From: Sepioteuthis lessoniana
Taxonomy: Eukaryota > Mollusca > Cephalopoda > Myopsida > Loliginidae
NCBI GenBank assembly: GCA_963585895.1
Contig: OY757904.1
Coordinates: forward strand, 6,800,630-6,864,629
Reading direction: 5' to 3'
Length of the DNA stretch: 64,000 nt
The first letter of the stretch is position 1. Every line of letters starts with the position of its first letter. Below the pieces are notes generated by a model. That model saw only the letters and a list, made by a program, of their open reading frames with translations, did not search any database and was not told the origin of the DNA. The position numbers were made by a program, and so were the translations under genes. This document shows positions 11,561 through 23,974 of this stretch, in pieces.

Positions 11561-11985
11561 TTTTTACTATTAATATTATTATTATTTACTCGGTTATGAA
11601 ATTTATTAATTAATTCATTATTATGGCTATTTATTATTTGAGAAATATTTTTAGTGCAAGAATAACTTATTTTCAAGGTTTTCCTATTAAATATTTTATG
11701 CAATATATTATCTTGTTTAAAATGTTTATCTATCAGTCTCAAAAAATATTTACCTACATCTATATTGGCTAGTTTACAAAAAGGGGGGTTAAACCATATA
11801 ATTTTCCTTTTTCTATTTTTATTTTTTTGAACGTAATTATTATTTTCTTTAGTAATTTCAGTTGTTATATTTTGTTTTAAATACCTAAAATCCTCCTTAA
11901 AACCACTATTTTTAAGGGCTTCTGTATATCTTTTACTACTCTCTTTGAAAATCTTTTCATAAAATCTTTTCATAAAATATTTCAT
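11548..11985 (-). pseudogene. Penelope-like element linker region
   Basis: Basic, Asn/Lys-rich sequence between the polymerase and the GIY-YIG domain in this family. Diagnostic segments are KRKIIWFNPPF, LANIDVGKYFLRLIDKHF and LHKIFNRKTLKISYSC, followed by INSHN. It is one frameshift away from the endonuclease domain at 11,132-11,560. The start near 11,985 coincides with the edge of the 57-bp inverted repeat, so the preceding reverse transcriptase was lost at that junction. Confidence 0.82.
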
Positions 11986-12036
11986 GGAAATAAATTTATA
12001 ATCCTTTGTGATTGGTTTCGTTGTTTTTTCTTAAAG

Positions 12037-12040
<4 letters not shown>
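11984..12040 (-). repeat. 57-bp inverted repeat, right arm
   Basis: Exact inverted copy of 10,545-10,601. On its inner side it meets the linker reading frame, and on its outer side a TA run starts at once. Confidence 0.9.

Positions 12041-12093
<53 letters not shown>
12039..12093. repeat. (TA)n microsatellite
   Basis: About 55 bp of perfect TA repeat joined directly to the right inverted arm of the Penelope-like element. Confidence 0.97.
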
Positions 12094-12098
<5 letters not shown>

Positions 12099-12399
12099 TT
12101 GGTGTGAAGAAAAAAAAAATCAGATTGTACAAAGTTATATCTGGGGGGAAAATTCAGTAAATACAAAAAACACACATGCTACTTGAAAATAATCAAGCAG
12201 GACGGATGTCATGTCATTGTCAAAAGAAAAAAAAGCCAACAGAATTACCAAAGCTAAAACATAATAAAGAGCTCAATACACGAGATAGAGCTAATATTAT
12301 GAAAATAATTCCTACATGGCCAAGAGAGAGTCTACTTCGGTTTCAACAAACAGCTCTTCAGGGTTGCATTAGCAAAGTGGGTTAGGATAAAATACATTT

Positions 12400-13240
12400 T
12401 ATTTGTTTAAGGACCTTCCTAGGGTGAATAGATCCTACACTTATGTAGCATGGATATTGATCTTTTTTATTTTATAAATGGGGACACCATCCCATCCTAT
12501 AAGTTAAATGTAACATGTAAATAATCGGTAATCTTCAAATTAGCTTGAATGTCTAACTTGAATCCAATTTATTAAATAACCAATGTAGTTTCTTCCTAAT
12601 ATCTCTTTCTTGGTGTTCAATTACCTTCTTTTTTTTTTTTTTTACTTAAAATAAGCAAGATTATGAAATAACTTTAAAAAATAGTGGATATAAGGAAAAA
12701 CTCGTATATAAAAGTAGAGAAGACAATACAAACATACAGAATAAGAGTAATAATAGAAAAAGGGGAATCTTATGGTTCAAACCTCCAGATAATATGGCTG
12801 TAGCCACAAAAATAGGAAGAGAATTTTTTTAAATATTAGAAAAAAAATTTCCTAAGATGAGCAAGTTATCAAAGATATTTAATAAAAAAACACTGTGAAA
12901 TTAAGTTACTGCTGTATACCTAACATTTCCACATTAATTAGTAGAGGTAACTCAAAAAAGCTTAAGAGAAATAAGTAAAAATACTGAACCCTCAAATTGT
13001 AACTGTATTAAAGAAAACTGCCCCCTCAAGGGAAGGTGTCAAATAGAGTGTGTAGGGTATAAGGTTGAAGTACTCAACCTGAGCAGTAATAATAACAATA
13101 GAAATGATAATATGGCTTTAACACAAGGCCCTTTCAAACAAAGATATAATTTTTATTAGTTTGATATCAAATCATAAAAGTAGCTTTGCACATGAAATAT
13201 ATAGATAGACTATATACAGACTCTTGACCATGTTGGACTT
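12400..13240. other. AT-rich non-coding stretch
   Basis: No feature recognised beyond a T run near 12,627-12,642. Confidence 0.5.
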
Positions 13241-13244
13241 GTTT

Positions 13245-13292
13245 TCCAAATAAATTTATAATGCCAAAGTGACTGGATTTTGTTTTTCTTAA

Positions 13293-13329
<37 letters not shown>

Positions 13330-13341
13330 CACACACACACA
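13245..13341 (+). repeat. diverged copy of the 57-bp Penelope-associated segment plus TA/CA microsatellite
   Basis: 13,245-13,296 aligns with 11,985-12,036 in the same orientation (shared AAATAAATTTATAAT and a TTTTTCTTAAA end) at roughly 75-80 percent by eye. It is again followed at once by TA repeats (13,299-13,325), then CA repeats to 13,341. The recurrence of repeat-end plus TA run suggests that the microsatellite grew from the element terminus. Confidence 0.65.
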
Positions 13342-13409
13342 GTAAAATTTTATCAATGTTGTTTTCAAATGGATTTTTTTTTTCTTTAACATTTGGTTAA
13401 AAGTCACTC

Positions 13410-15650
13410 AGTTGATGACTCAATATATTAATCTAAAAATTGATGATCTTGTTACTGAATTACTGAAATCAGGATACCAAATTATTATTAGAAAAAAAAA
13501 ATAAGATGCTTATTTCTTAGTACTATGTACACTTGCTAAACTGACATGCTATTAGGCATTGTGCTTAATTACTTTGATATAATTATTCAAAACTTCAATT
13601 TTGAATATCTTAGTTTATGATTCTTTACTTTTCATAACTGAAGGTAAAAAATGTTTGCTTAAAGATTGGAAAGTCAGATTACAAACCTTGTAATTTCCTT
13701 TCCAAATGAAAGTATAAATCATATTTACAACATAATCTATTCTCTCGTCATTTATAAATTACCATTCCAAGAGACAAAATTTTTCAAATTTATACAAAAA
13801 ATTTCAAATAAACATATTCACTGTCTATATAGACATGAAAAGAATCAAGCCAAATCTTGGGGGTAGGATTTCTTTTGCCTGTGGTATAGCCTAAAACCCA
13901 GTTTTCATCTTCCTTTTTATTTACAACATATCGAAAGTGCAAATAATCTCTCATTCAATCCAGGCAAATAAATATCCCTCATTTCTAATAAAATGGAACT
14001 GATGCTTTATAGTTCATATACTATAACAAATAAGTAGATATTTTGAAATAACATGCCATCCCCAATAGGTAAAGGAATAACTTTTTTTTTCTTTCTATAA
14101 GTTTTTTTTTTTGAGGGTCAGATAATATCCCAAGTTAGCATGGAGCATTTTAAAACAAGATACTTTCCAGGATGAACAAGTATTCCAGAACCTCTGTCAT
14201 TAAATTAAATATTAGACCAGAAATCTTTGTTTAATCTGAAAGAATGAATTAAGATATGACTAAAGATTGAAGAGCAGATGTTACTTTGCTTATTAGTATA
14301 TGACATCAAGTCAAGTGAGTTGATTTCCACACATTCCACTGACCAAGCAGGTTAATCAAATACTAATCAGGAATTGTTTACTTATAATTATTTTTAAAAG
14401 AACACATTGCATAATACAAGGCCAAAAGACAGCTGTTGGCTAAGGAGGAGTAGGAATATGTATAAGATTGATGAATCTTTATACTACTGGGTTTTTTTCT
14501 TCTTGCTTGCTTAGATTATAATTGAACAAACACCACCAACATAAGAGAAAGTAATACTCTATAATTAGTCTGACAAACTTTAAGGAGTCAGAATTTAAAT
14601 TTAAGTATTTATACAACTATGACAGGAAGCTCTTTTGATATTATGATACCAAGAGGAAGAATGCAAGAGGATTGAACTAAAGGTCTTAGACATGTTCTCA
14701 ATGCAAATAAGAATGTAGAATAGTATGAATTAAAAATTCCTCCATTATATAATAAGATCTGCAAAAGATTGTATCTTTGCCTTTTCTTTTTAAGTTCTGG
14801 AAAAAATATTCATAAAAAGAAATGTCAAATAACTAAATATAAAGCAGTCTCTTCCCCATTTCAAAATCAATATGTATTTTTTCAAATAAAAATTAAGTAA
14901 AAGAGATTATAATATAATTAAATGTATTAGTAAATACTTAGGAAAAAGTAGGTGTTAGCTAAAAAAAGAAAAACTTGTGTGTGTGTGTGAGAGAGAGAGA
15001 TTCTTAAAACTTTACAACTACTAAAAAAATGCAATGGACTATTTAAATTTTTCCCACAATTCATTTAATTACATATTGATAAATACTTTCACAATTCAGA
15101 ACAAAAAATTATGAAACTTCACAAAAAGATTAAAGTAACAATTGTAAATATAGAGATCATTTAAGAAATTTGTGATGATTTTTGAAAAATCTTAAATTAT
15201 TGCAGTAATTTCTTCCTCTTTTTCAACTATAATTCCACAAAGAAAATTTTTAATTCTATTTATCATTGGTATGAGTGATTCAACTGAAAACTAAAAGAAC
15301 ATAGCAGCTCAGTTAAGGGAAACAATACAGTTAGATATTCATCTAGAACAGATAAATCCTAGATAAAAAAAAAATTTTTTTTTTAAATCTAATACTTATT
15401 GGTAAATCCTGTTTTAAAATTTCTCAAAAAAATAAAAAATAATAATAATAAATATATATATACATATATACACCCACAATATCTGCATGGTTAATCATCT
15501 CTCTTTGACTTAAAACAATAAATAAAACTGGTTGTTGAACCTACAGACTAAATGAATCTTATGAGATTAAATATAAGAACACTGGTGTCAACTAAAAATT
15601 TTGTATTTTAGGTATGCAAAATAAGTTTTACTAGTTTGGTATCAAAATTA
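13410..15650. other. AT-rich non-coding stretch
   Basis: No gene or element recognised. It contains a short GT/GA run near 14,978-15,000 and A/T homopolymers. Confidence 0.5.
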
Positions 15651-15654
15651 TTAT

Positions 15655-15895
15655 TCAACCAAGTCAGCCGGGGCTGTTGAATACGCTGAGAGCACCTCTG
15701 CAGAAAAGACCCCATGCCCCATGAGTGTCCTGGTTATGACACAAAACTATTGGTGAGGCTTAAGTCCAGCAGCTTTAGGGAATGTGGAATACTCCTTCAT
15801 AACCATTACTCCTAGGTACATACTGACCTCGAGTGGTAGTACCTGTTAGGGTTCCATCTATGAATCAAATAGAATTGTTTAACCATCTGTGTGCA
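15655..15895 (-). repeat. dispersed repeat family A, copy 3 (inverted)
   Basis: Reverse complement of the right half of family A. It contains inverted forms of the TACCACT block (about 15,834-15,845), the ATTCCACATTCCC-like block and the CCTCTGCAGA segment (about 15,692-15,702). It extends into the GTTCTATTTGA module found to the left of the block in copies 1 and 4. Confidence 0.75.
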
Positions 15896-16134
15896 AATAA
15901 ATGAGCTCTAGTTTGTTTAAAATGTTACGTAAAAACTATTTATTTACAAGTCATATATTTAATATGTATTTGGCATTAAATAACCTAAAAAGATAGATGT
16001 GCCATAAAAACCAACTAACCAAAATTATTTTCAGTGCAAAATCCTATTAGGTTGTTCAGAAGATAATGGCAGATTTTATTCAAAGAAATTTCAATCATAT
16101 TACAATATTCAATATTCCCTTGTCAACATGTAAG

Positions 16135-16138
<4 letters not shown>

Positions 16139-16200
<62 letters not shown>
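16139..16200. repeat. (TA)n(CA)n microsatellite
   Basis: A TA run of about 57 bp ending in a short CA run. Confidence 0.97.
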
Positions 16201-16201
<1 letters not shown>

Positions 16202-16559
16202 AACACACTTTGCATATCTAATGACCATCAGACATAATAAAAATTGAATCATGCATCATTTTCGAGCAAGAGATTAAACTTGCATACAGTGCCAATGACA
16301 TTAATCATGTGGAGTTATGTCCTAAATTTCTGAAATGGAAAAGTGGATTTCTAAGAAAAAACAAAAAATAAAATGGAGGAAAAAAAAATTCCCCAAACCA
16401 TTCAAAAAATGAGTTCAAAATTAAGTCACAAGTTCAATTTCAGGATATTGGCAAAGTAATTTTTTTTCATTTGATAGGTGCCACATAAGCTGTCTAAAAA
16501 AATAAATAAATAAATAATAAAAAAAAACAGTTTATATAGATTTAAGAATTTGTTTCATG

Positions 16560-17060
16560 CCATAGATGCAGCATTTTCCATTCCTTGATTAAAAAGCAAC
16601 CAGAAATAATCTGGAAAAAAAAACATAACTATGAAGAATCTTCAAAGTATTCTTATAGCCAACATTGCACCAAAGAGAAAATAAGCTTATTATATGGCAA
16701 GATCTGGCATAGGCATTGTCCATAAGTTTTCTCCCACAAAGTAATCTTACAACTAATGTTTAACTGTCAAAAATGGGAAAAGATGTACAGCAAATTGTGT
16801 GTAATAAAGTCAGCATTAGTTAACAGAAGGTGGTCTATTTCTGCTTCATGATAATGCTCAACCCACACATTAATCAAATGACACTGCAAAAATGAAGTGG
16901 TACACTGGTATAGATTTCTAAGCTTCAACCTCCATATTTTCTAGGACCATCAACAAAAGATTTGGGCATACTTTTTTAAAGGAAGATACAGGAAATACCT
17001 TCAAAAATTTTTCTTTTTGAGCCTAGGTTCCAAAATTATCAAAAGCATAAAGGATTTTAC
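16560..17060 (+). pseudogene. mariner-family transposase relic
   Basis: Translated with frame changes, the region gives in order an IGIVHKFSPTK-like segment (about 16,705-16,735), an SALVNRR segment (about 16,812-16,832), a LLHDNAQP-like segment holding the second catalytic Asp of mariner (about 16,840-16,865), NQMTLQK, and a degraded PPYSPDLSPTD-like segment (about 16,930-16,965). The order and spacing match the C-terminal catalytic half of mariner transposases with the HDNA signature. At least three frameshifts and several stops destroy the frame. No terminal inverted repeats were located. It is a different lineage from the element at 38 kb, whose motif reads HQDNAPVH. Confidence 0.55.
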
Positions 17061-17069
17061 CTTTAGCAA

Positions 17070-17728
17070 AGATAGATATATATATAAGTAAACACTAAGT
17101 GATTGTTACTTGTAAATGAATTTGCAGACAATTCACATTAACATTTCAATTCTACTATCATTTTCCAAATAAGCTAATATCTCATACAGTATTCTATAAT
17201 AAATTAAGTAATAAAATGTACAAAGATGAAATCAATTATTATATACCAATCTATTTAGACTAGTGACATTTTTTTTCTCCCCATAGTTACAATATTTCAA
17301 CTAGTGTAACATCCAGCCTTCTTCGGGTGTCAGTTGTACTGAAATAACCTTTGAATGAATTTCAAAAGCAATCTCTCTTATTCAATACAGGAAGGTTCTC
17401 ATTCAACATAGAATTGAGCACCTTGAATTAAGAAAGAATAAACATTAGGTTGTAAAGTTCAACCACTTGATTGTCTTACAAGAAAACTATAGTTATTTTG
17501 AATATGAAAAGGAATTTTCAGTAGTTACTTGATTTTCATGTGAGACAAGATAGATTGAGCAAAACAGTATCATCAGTATATGAAAACAAAAAGGCTGTGC
17601 TGAAATCAAACTTTTCAAGATATTGGAATCAACTTTAATTATATCAAATATCTTATATAACTTTCTCATTTTTAGAGATATTTTTTAAAAAACCTCTTGT
17701 CTTTGCTTAAATAAAAAAAAAAATAGAA

Positions 17729-17730
<2 letters not shown>
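17070..17730. other. AT-rich non-coding stretch
   Basis: It may include the eroded 3' part of the mariner relic; otherwise nothing is recognised. Confidence 0.4.

Positions 17731-17733
<3 letters not shown>

Positions 17734-17789
<56 letters not shown>
17734..17789. repeat. (TA)n microsatellite
   Basis: About 56 bp of perfect TA repeat. Confidence 0.97.
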
Positions 17790-17791
<2 letters not shown>

Positions 17792-19260
17792 CAGAGGATT
17801 TCATGCAAATTTGTGAATACAGACATTTTATCCACCAAGAATATAATCAGAGAAAAATTGAAAAATTCAGAAAGATGAAAAATTGAAAAGTAGCAGGCAA
17901 CAATAAAAGTTCATGAAAATATCATGTTAACATATAAATCAAAGTAAAAAGTTACAAAAACACATGCAAAATTAAGCATTCAAAGATTGCTTAAACATGA
18001 TACAACAAAGAATATACAAGAAAATATGATAAATAATTATTCAGAAGAGTCACAAAGTTCAAAATCTCTAAATTTCAGTTCTTTAAATGAAAGCATAAAG
18101 CTTGTTGATATTAATGCATGGACTCAAAAAATATTCTAAACCTTCATTTTTGAATCAATTATTTTCCACAATGTCTGACATTTTTGCTAATTCAATTTGG
18201 AGAAATCCTAATTGAATGTGATTTAAAACATTTTGCGTGTAACATTTCTTCAGTATGTTTTTTCCAGTTATTTTCATATCAAATAAGGTCATGTTCACAA
18301 AAAAAACATTTGTCTGAAGGAACATTAAAGTACCTAAAGTTAAGCATTCCAAATGAGGGGTTGTAAGTTAGAAAAATATCAGATCCATGAAGTTGAAAAA
18401 TTGCAAAATAGATTAATGTAATAGCTAATAAATATTCAATAATGACAAACTAAAACTTGTGGAAATTCCAATTTAATTGATAAATATAAATAATATAAAA
18501 TATTTAATAAACTAAACAATTTAAAATGATATCTATATTTTAGTCACTGAAAAATTCATATTTTTACTAAAAGTAATTCCTCTGAGTTCCCTTAAAAGCT
18601 GGATTGCACAACTTTTATTTAAATATTAAAAATGAATGAAAATAATTTTTAGAACAAAAATCTTGAGAACTTGTTAATAAGTATTGATATTTATAAACCA
18701 TCACAGCCTTTCACCCTATTTAAATGCAACAATACGACATCTGGCCATGAAAATTTAATTGATGTATGTTTACCTTTTAAGCATACTTAAATTCTATCAG
18801 AAAAAAATTGTTACTACAATTCCAATACTGCAATAGTATTTCTGTGAAAATGAATGTATGTGATGGAAAGTAGTGATCTGAGACAGTTAAAGTTGTCATG
18901 GGAGAGCTGGTGTATTAAGAATTAATTTTGTAACTTTGTTTTCTGCTGAGCGTGTGTAGTAAAAGCATACATATGTAGGTACAGAGAGAAGGTTACATTT
19001 CACATAACTTTCTCTATTTATCCCTTCTCCTCTGTCCTTCACATGAAACAAGCTAAATTTTTAAGATTTAAGTAGATAAAACAATGGTAGGAGGAACTTT
19101 CTGAAACAAAATCTGTTTTGTTTTTTTTTAAACATAATTTTCAATAATAAATTAATCTTTTTTCTTTTAAATTCTTTCAAAATTTAATAACTCACCACAA
19201 TTTTGTTATTAAAAATTTTAATAAATAAACATACAAACATTCATATTAAATCATTAAAAA
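17790..19260. other. AT-rich non-coding stretch
   Basis: Two overlapping antisense frames at 18,155-18,366 have no domain and look like chance openings. Nothing else is recognised. Confidence 0.5.
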
Positions 19261-19264
19261 GGAA

Positions 19265-20300
19265 GGTGGTGCTATTCCAAGTGTCAATTGTATTCGGCAA
19301 GTTCATCTGCCCAAATTGTTTGCTTATCATTTTGCTGCCCTGAAAGGCAAGCTTACTGTCAGCATTATAGTAAATGAAACAACTTTTATAACCACAGCAT
19401 TTTGAATGCAATTGCAAGCATTCAAGGAGTCATTTCTTCTTAATGGTGTAACCCTGATAGAATGCTATCATCAAACTGTAAGTCAGGCATGCAGCCAAGC
19501 TATAAGTAATGTTCATATTGCATTTGCAATTCTGCAGCCTATTGTAAGAAAAAAAACCCATAGGGAAGTTTTATCAAATGTGTTTATTAACAGTTACCAT
19601 CTGTTGTGCTTAGTACATATTTTAAATCTTGTTGATGAAGTATTTTTACACTGGCCAGCATTTGATAATGTTAGCCAGCTCACTACTTTCATCAAGTCAT
19701 CCTTTTAAAAAAAAAAAAAAGCAGAAAACAGCAACTGAAAAAGAACTAAGGAACAAGTGAAACTGCTCCCAGTTCCAATGGCAACCAGATGAAATACTAG
19801 GTTTAATGTGGCCAAATATCACTCATCCTATGTACAATTCTATGAAAGATTTTTTCTTTTAAAGAAAATAATTATGGCTTTGCAGTAGACAAGGATGCTA
19901 GAATTAATAGATGATGGTTGACAACATTATGCATCCTGCCATAAGTTGCATATGAATCTGCCTCTTATAAAAGAGAATTGCATCTGTTAAATAACAGTTT
20001 TGACAAACTAAAAGGAGACTAAGTTTCCACTTGCATGTGTTCTATATAACACTAAGAAAGTAAATCATTATTTGCATACTGGTATTTCAAAATCAACTTT
20101 TGGCCAAAAAACTGACTTAGAAAACAGCGGATAAGAGGGTAATCTCAAATTTCCAAGATTTTTTTAGCACATCGTTTTTGAAACTGAATAAACACCTGGA
20201 TGCTCATCCTGTTTATAACAAGGGAACTTACAATGTTGTATTACAATGGAGATTTTGAGGATTACTAATTTCTCAATTTAGGAAATATTCACATATTTGT
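19265..20300 (+). pseudogene. hAT-like transposase-derived relic
   Basis: The best stretch, at 19,600-19,705, reads YHLLCLVHILNLVDEVF then FDNVSQLTTFIKSSF, the pattern around the conserved C-x2-H-x-L-N-L segment of hAT/DUF659-type transposases. After a poly(A) run the same reading continues in other frames as a PVPMATRWN-like segment, the conserved TRWN block of these proteins, near 19,775-19,800. Further downstream are LHMNL-, LACVLYNT- and HYLHTGISKS-like segments (about 19,945-20,095). Upstream (19,265-19,375) an IIVNETT segment matches the conserved first acidic region (usually VDETTD). Multiple stops and frameshifts make it non-functional. Exact superfamily placement is inference. Confidence 0.5.
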
Positions 20301-23300
20301 GCAGTATTGACATTTCAACTTGAGATAAGTTGTTTCATTTAACAGGATTTGATTTAATATATTTAATTTTTTTGTTATTTTACAATGATTTCATAATTAC
20401 AGTTTAAATTCTGTTTTGTAAAATTTTGGTCAAAATTTTTTACTTATTTCTATCTATCATTAAGATTGAAGTAATTTGCTATTGATTCATTAAAATTTAT
20501 AATTTGGGTGTTAATTTTAATATTGTGAATCAATTATAAATCAGTTGAATTTGAGTCTTTTCACTTTAAGTGAAAAGTTATTTTTTTAGATGCTGAAATC
20601 TGAATATTTGTTCAGAAAGAATCCGATTTTAATAGTTCGACTCCAAAGATAATTATGTGCAGCCATATTCTTTTATTTTATCAAATTATGTGGCATTTTT
20701 TTTTTCATTTTACATAATTTGTTTCTAAATTTGGATTTTAAAATTTCCAAAATACTTTTGTTGACAATATCTGCTATTTCTTTAATAAAACTTTGAATTT
20801 TGTTAATTTTCAGTTTTAATAATAATTATAGCATATGTTAATGCAATTTTCTCATGAAATACAACAAAAATGGAATTTCCCAAAAGTGAAAAGGGGAGAA
20901 AAGAAATGAAATTTACATTAAGTGGAAATATAAAATTGGGGGTTATACAATTAAAGAATCTATGTATTAATATACATAGATTCTTTAATTCCTTGTGGCT
21001 ATAGCTGAATAATTAAAATGAAATAAAATAAATTAAAACTGCCCAAAACTCAAATCCAACAACAATTAGAAAATAGGTTATTTGGAAACTATCATTGCAT
21101 TTCCAAGAAAAAAAAAGTGTTTGCTATTCAAACTTTATTTTGAAATAGTTGATTAGTTCAAAATTCAAATATTTCAAATGCAATATTTCTTTCCAAACAA
21201 CTTGAAAATAAAAAAAATTTTAAAAAATAAAAAAAAAAAGGTACAAAATTAATGTTTTTTTACAAACAAATTGATAAGAACAATTGATGACAAATTTCTC
21301 ATACAGTTATATCTAATAAGCTACATGTTCACCTGAATATGTAGCTGTTAATTATTAATATTTCTGGCTGGTCAATTCTATTCTTGCTCTAAACCTAAGT
21401 AAATTGCAATGGTTCAAGTTATTTCTTATTTTTGTAAACTTGCATTTTATTAGGTAAATAATTGCAAAGGTTATGCTATTATATATATATTTGTCCAAGA
21501 CTGACCCGGATTTTGCTTAAAGCAATAGCAATCCAGTATTACACTAGACGAACATTAATAACTAAAATTATTGAAACTCATTTCCACAATTACATCAAAT
21601 AACCTAAGAGTTTTTATTTTGTTTTAGTTCTTTTTCTGGGTGGTGGTGGGTCAAACTAGAGTTAATATCTGGCTATGGTTTCAATTCTCACAAATAGATA
21701 ACTGTGTATCAATTATACATCTATACATTGTTAATAGTAACATAACACCCCGTCATTTTATGTCGATTACAGTTTTTCATTGGTTTTTCTGCAATATTCT
21801 TAAAACTCAGCTTTCTTACAGCTGAAAGTTTTGAATTCTTAAAGAACTATTCATATACTTCTGTCCAAACTACATTCCATTCAACTCATTTCAAACAAGG
21901 GGTCCTCTGTATGATAATTTACCCATGTATTCAAACATTTTTCTTCTCATCTTATCTCAATGACAATGTCCTCCTCATATGGATAAGTGAGAATGAAAGA
22001 TAAATGGTACTGTGTCCATCTCAAAAACAAAAAATTAGGATATTAGTTTAAAAAAAAAAAAAAAAAAAGAAAAGGATATCTCTTTTTGAAACTATATGAG
22101 AAAAAATTATCAAAGCAATTGTATTTATAGATTTGTTGTAATCATACAAAAAGCTACAATCTGAAATGAAAGGCATGCCTAGAAACTAATGAAACTACCA
22201 TTCAATGAGACAAAGTGATTCTAAAAGAGAAGGATAAGATTAAAATGTAATGTACCGTCATAGTATTGGAGATTCCAGAGCTCAGATTCTGAAAGAAATT
22301 AAATTAAAAATTACAGAAAAAATTCAGTTGCTATGAGGGATTTAAAAAGGAAGAAGAAAAAAAAAACGATACCATTTTTTTTTTTTTTTTTTATATATCA
22401 ATCTTTTTAATATTCTCCCCCACTAACAAAGTATGATTAATATCCTAAAATCCAAAATTTAAAAAAATAAAAATGTTTATATCTGGTAAATACTTAATAA
22501 GTATCACCTCCCATTTTTAAGCATGAATAGCTTTTGAACACATCTAACTAAACTATAAAAGATTTATTTTTATCTAGTTTAACAATTTTTCTCTTCCCTG
22601 TATATTGATTAGGGAATTTTTTTAACCAAGAAAACACTCAGAGGTCAATGAATAACAAAACAGGATGAAATTCTGTCTAAAAATCATCATTTCTTATGCA
22701 TGTTATATAAACAGTTTATTCTCTAAATTATCTTCTTTTGACATAAGCAAATGATAAAAGGTAGACACAAATGTAACTTAGCAATGCACCCTTCATAAAA
22801 TATTACTTTATTAATAACTACTGATTAAAGCAACATTTGTTATTTTCTACAATTATAAAGAAAATTCAATTATTATGTACTTCATAAAGTGTTTTAATAC
22901 CAGCAAATTTTATTTCTTTGTATATTTTAATTAACAACCAAAATATAACTCATTTTACTTCTATGAAAGAAAATGGATTAAAAATGTCCTCCCAAATGTA
23001 ATACTTACCTAAAGAAACCTGCACAAAAAATAATTTAAATTGGTAGACAGAAACTAATCAGAAAACCTCTTGAACAATAATTTTAACAAAAATATAGCAT
23101 TGATCAAAGTAAAGAATAAAATTCTCAATTAGAGAAAACTACTCACCATACAAATTAACAAATTATAATAACAAGGGGAGGGGATTTCATTGGTTTGCCA
23201 CTGAGATTAGAAGGAAAAAGAAAAAATTTTATCAACAACCCTTTAATACAGAATAATCTTATATTGGATCTCAGATACACACATTGGTTATGGTTTAAGT

Positions 23301-23905
23301 ATCTCATGGTTATATGATATTAATCAAATGATTAATAATCAGCATGTATTGTATTTTCAGAAAGGTAATTATAAAAATGATGAAAAATAAAATATAATCT
23401 TAAAGAAATAGCTTCTTTGAAATAGTGATAATTTTTTCATACAGACAATCAACTTAAAAATGCAACACACATAGCCACCAGTCATATGATTTACTATTCC
23501 TTGAACAAACTTCAATGCTTCTTTATTTAAATCACTTATGAAAACATCTTTTTATCCATATCACTACTCACTATTCTTTATTACGTCAAGACAATATTAT
23601 TCCAGTCAAAAAGAAAAGAAAAAAAAAAGTTTATTTCAGCATGAGTGCAATTAAAGTTATTCTTTTGAATAAATAAGTGTCAAAAATAATTTATATGAAT
23701 TTAGCTTAGAAGAAACAACTCTTTAAAGTGTTAATTCATCTCATGATAATATCTGGCACAAAGCAGCCTTTTTGATGCTATCCAACTAAATAGCGTGTTG
23801 TAGCAACATTGTACTTTATCAAGTGTTCAAATACTTATTTTAAAAATACCTTAAAAATATAGTTAAATGTATGATTAATCATATTGATACCATCTTTATT
23901 TGAAA
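20300..23905. other. AT-rich non-coding stretch
   Basis: No coding or repeat family recognised. It contains a perfect 17-bp hairpin at 20,950-20,989 and A/T homopolymers near 22,050 and 22,376. Confidence 0.5.
20950..20989. repeat. perfect 17-bp hairpin
   Basis: Arms ATTAAAGAATCTATGTA and its exact reverse complement are separated by the six bases TTAATA. No poly-U tract or coding context suggests a terminator. Confidence 0.9.
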
Positions 23906-23917
23906 CTGATTTTCTTC

Positions 23918-23969
23918 AGATCTCCATTTTCCTTTTTAAATAGAGGAATTATAGATATATTGTGAATTG
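23918..23969 (+). repeat. flanking direct repeat, left copy
   Basis: About 50 bp (contains CATTTTCCTTTTTAA and ends ATTGTGAATTG), repeated with small changes at 24,331-24,377. The pair brackets the minus-strand hammerhead SINE. It is far longer than a normal target-site duplication, so it may be repeat sequence or a local rearrangement. Confidence 0.75.
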
Positions 23970-23974
23970 AATTA

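Larger units (their letters stand above)
10484..12040 (-). mobile_element. 5'-truncated Penelope-like retroelement with inverted terminal segment
   Basis: Contains linker and GIY-YIG coding sequence (11,132-11,985, minus), a non-coding 3' stretch of about 450 bp, and perfect 57-bp inverted arms at 10,545-10,601 and 11,984-12,040. The right arm passes directly into a TA microsatellite. Penelope-like elements are known for truncated and inverted partial copies, and this arrangement fits. The left limit is uncertain. Confidence 0.7.

Noticed and set aside
12320-12375. Minus-strand CTGAAGA...GAAAC with short AC/GT stem III, hammerhead-like
   Set aside because: Core letters fit the consensus CTGANGA and GAAA, but stems I and II do not form; insufficient evidence.
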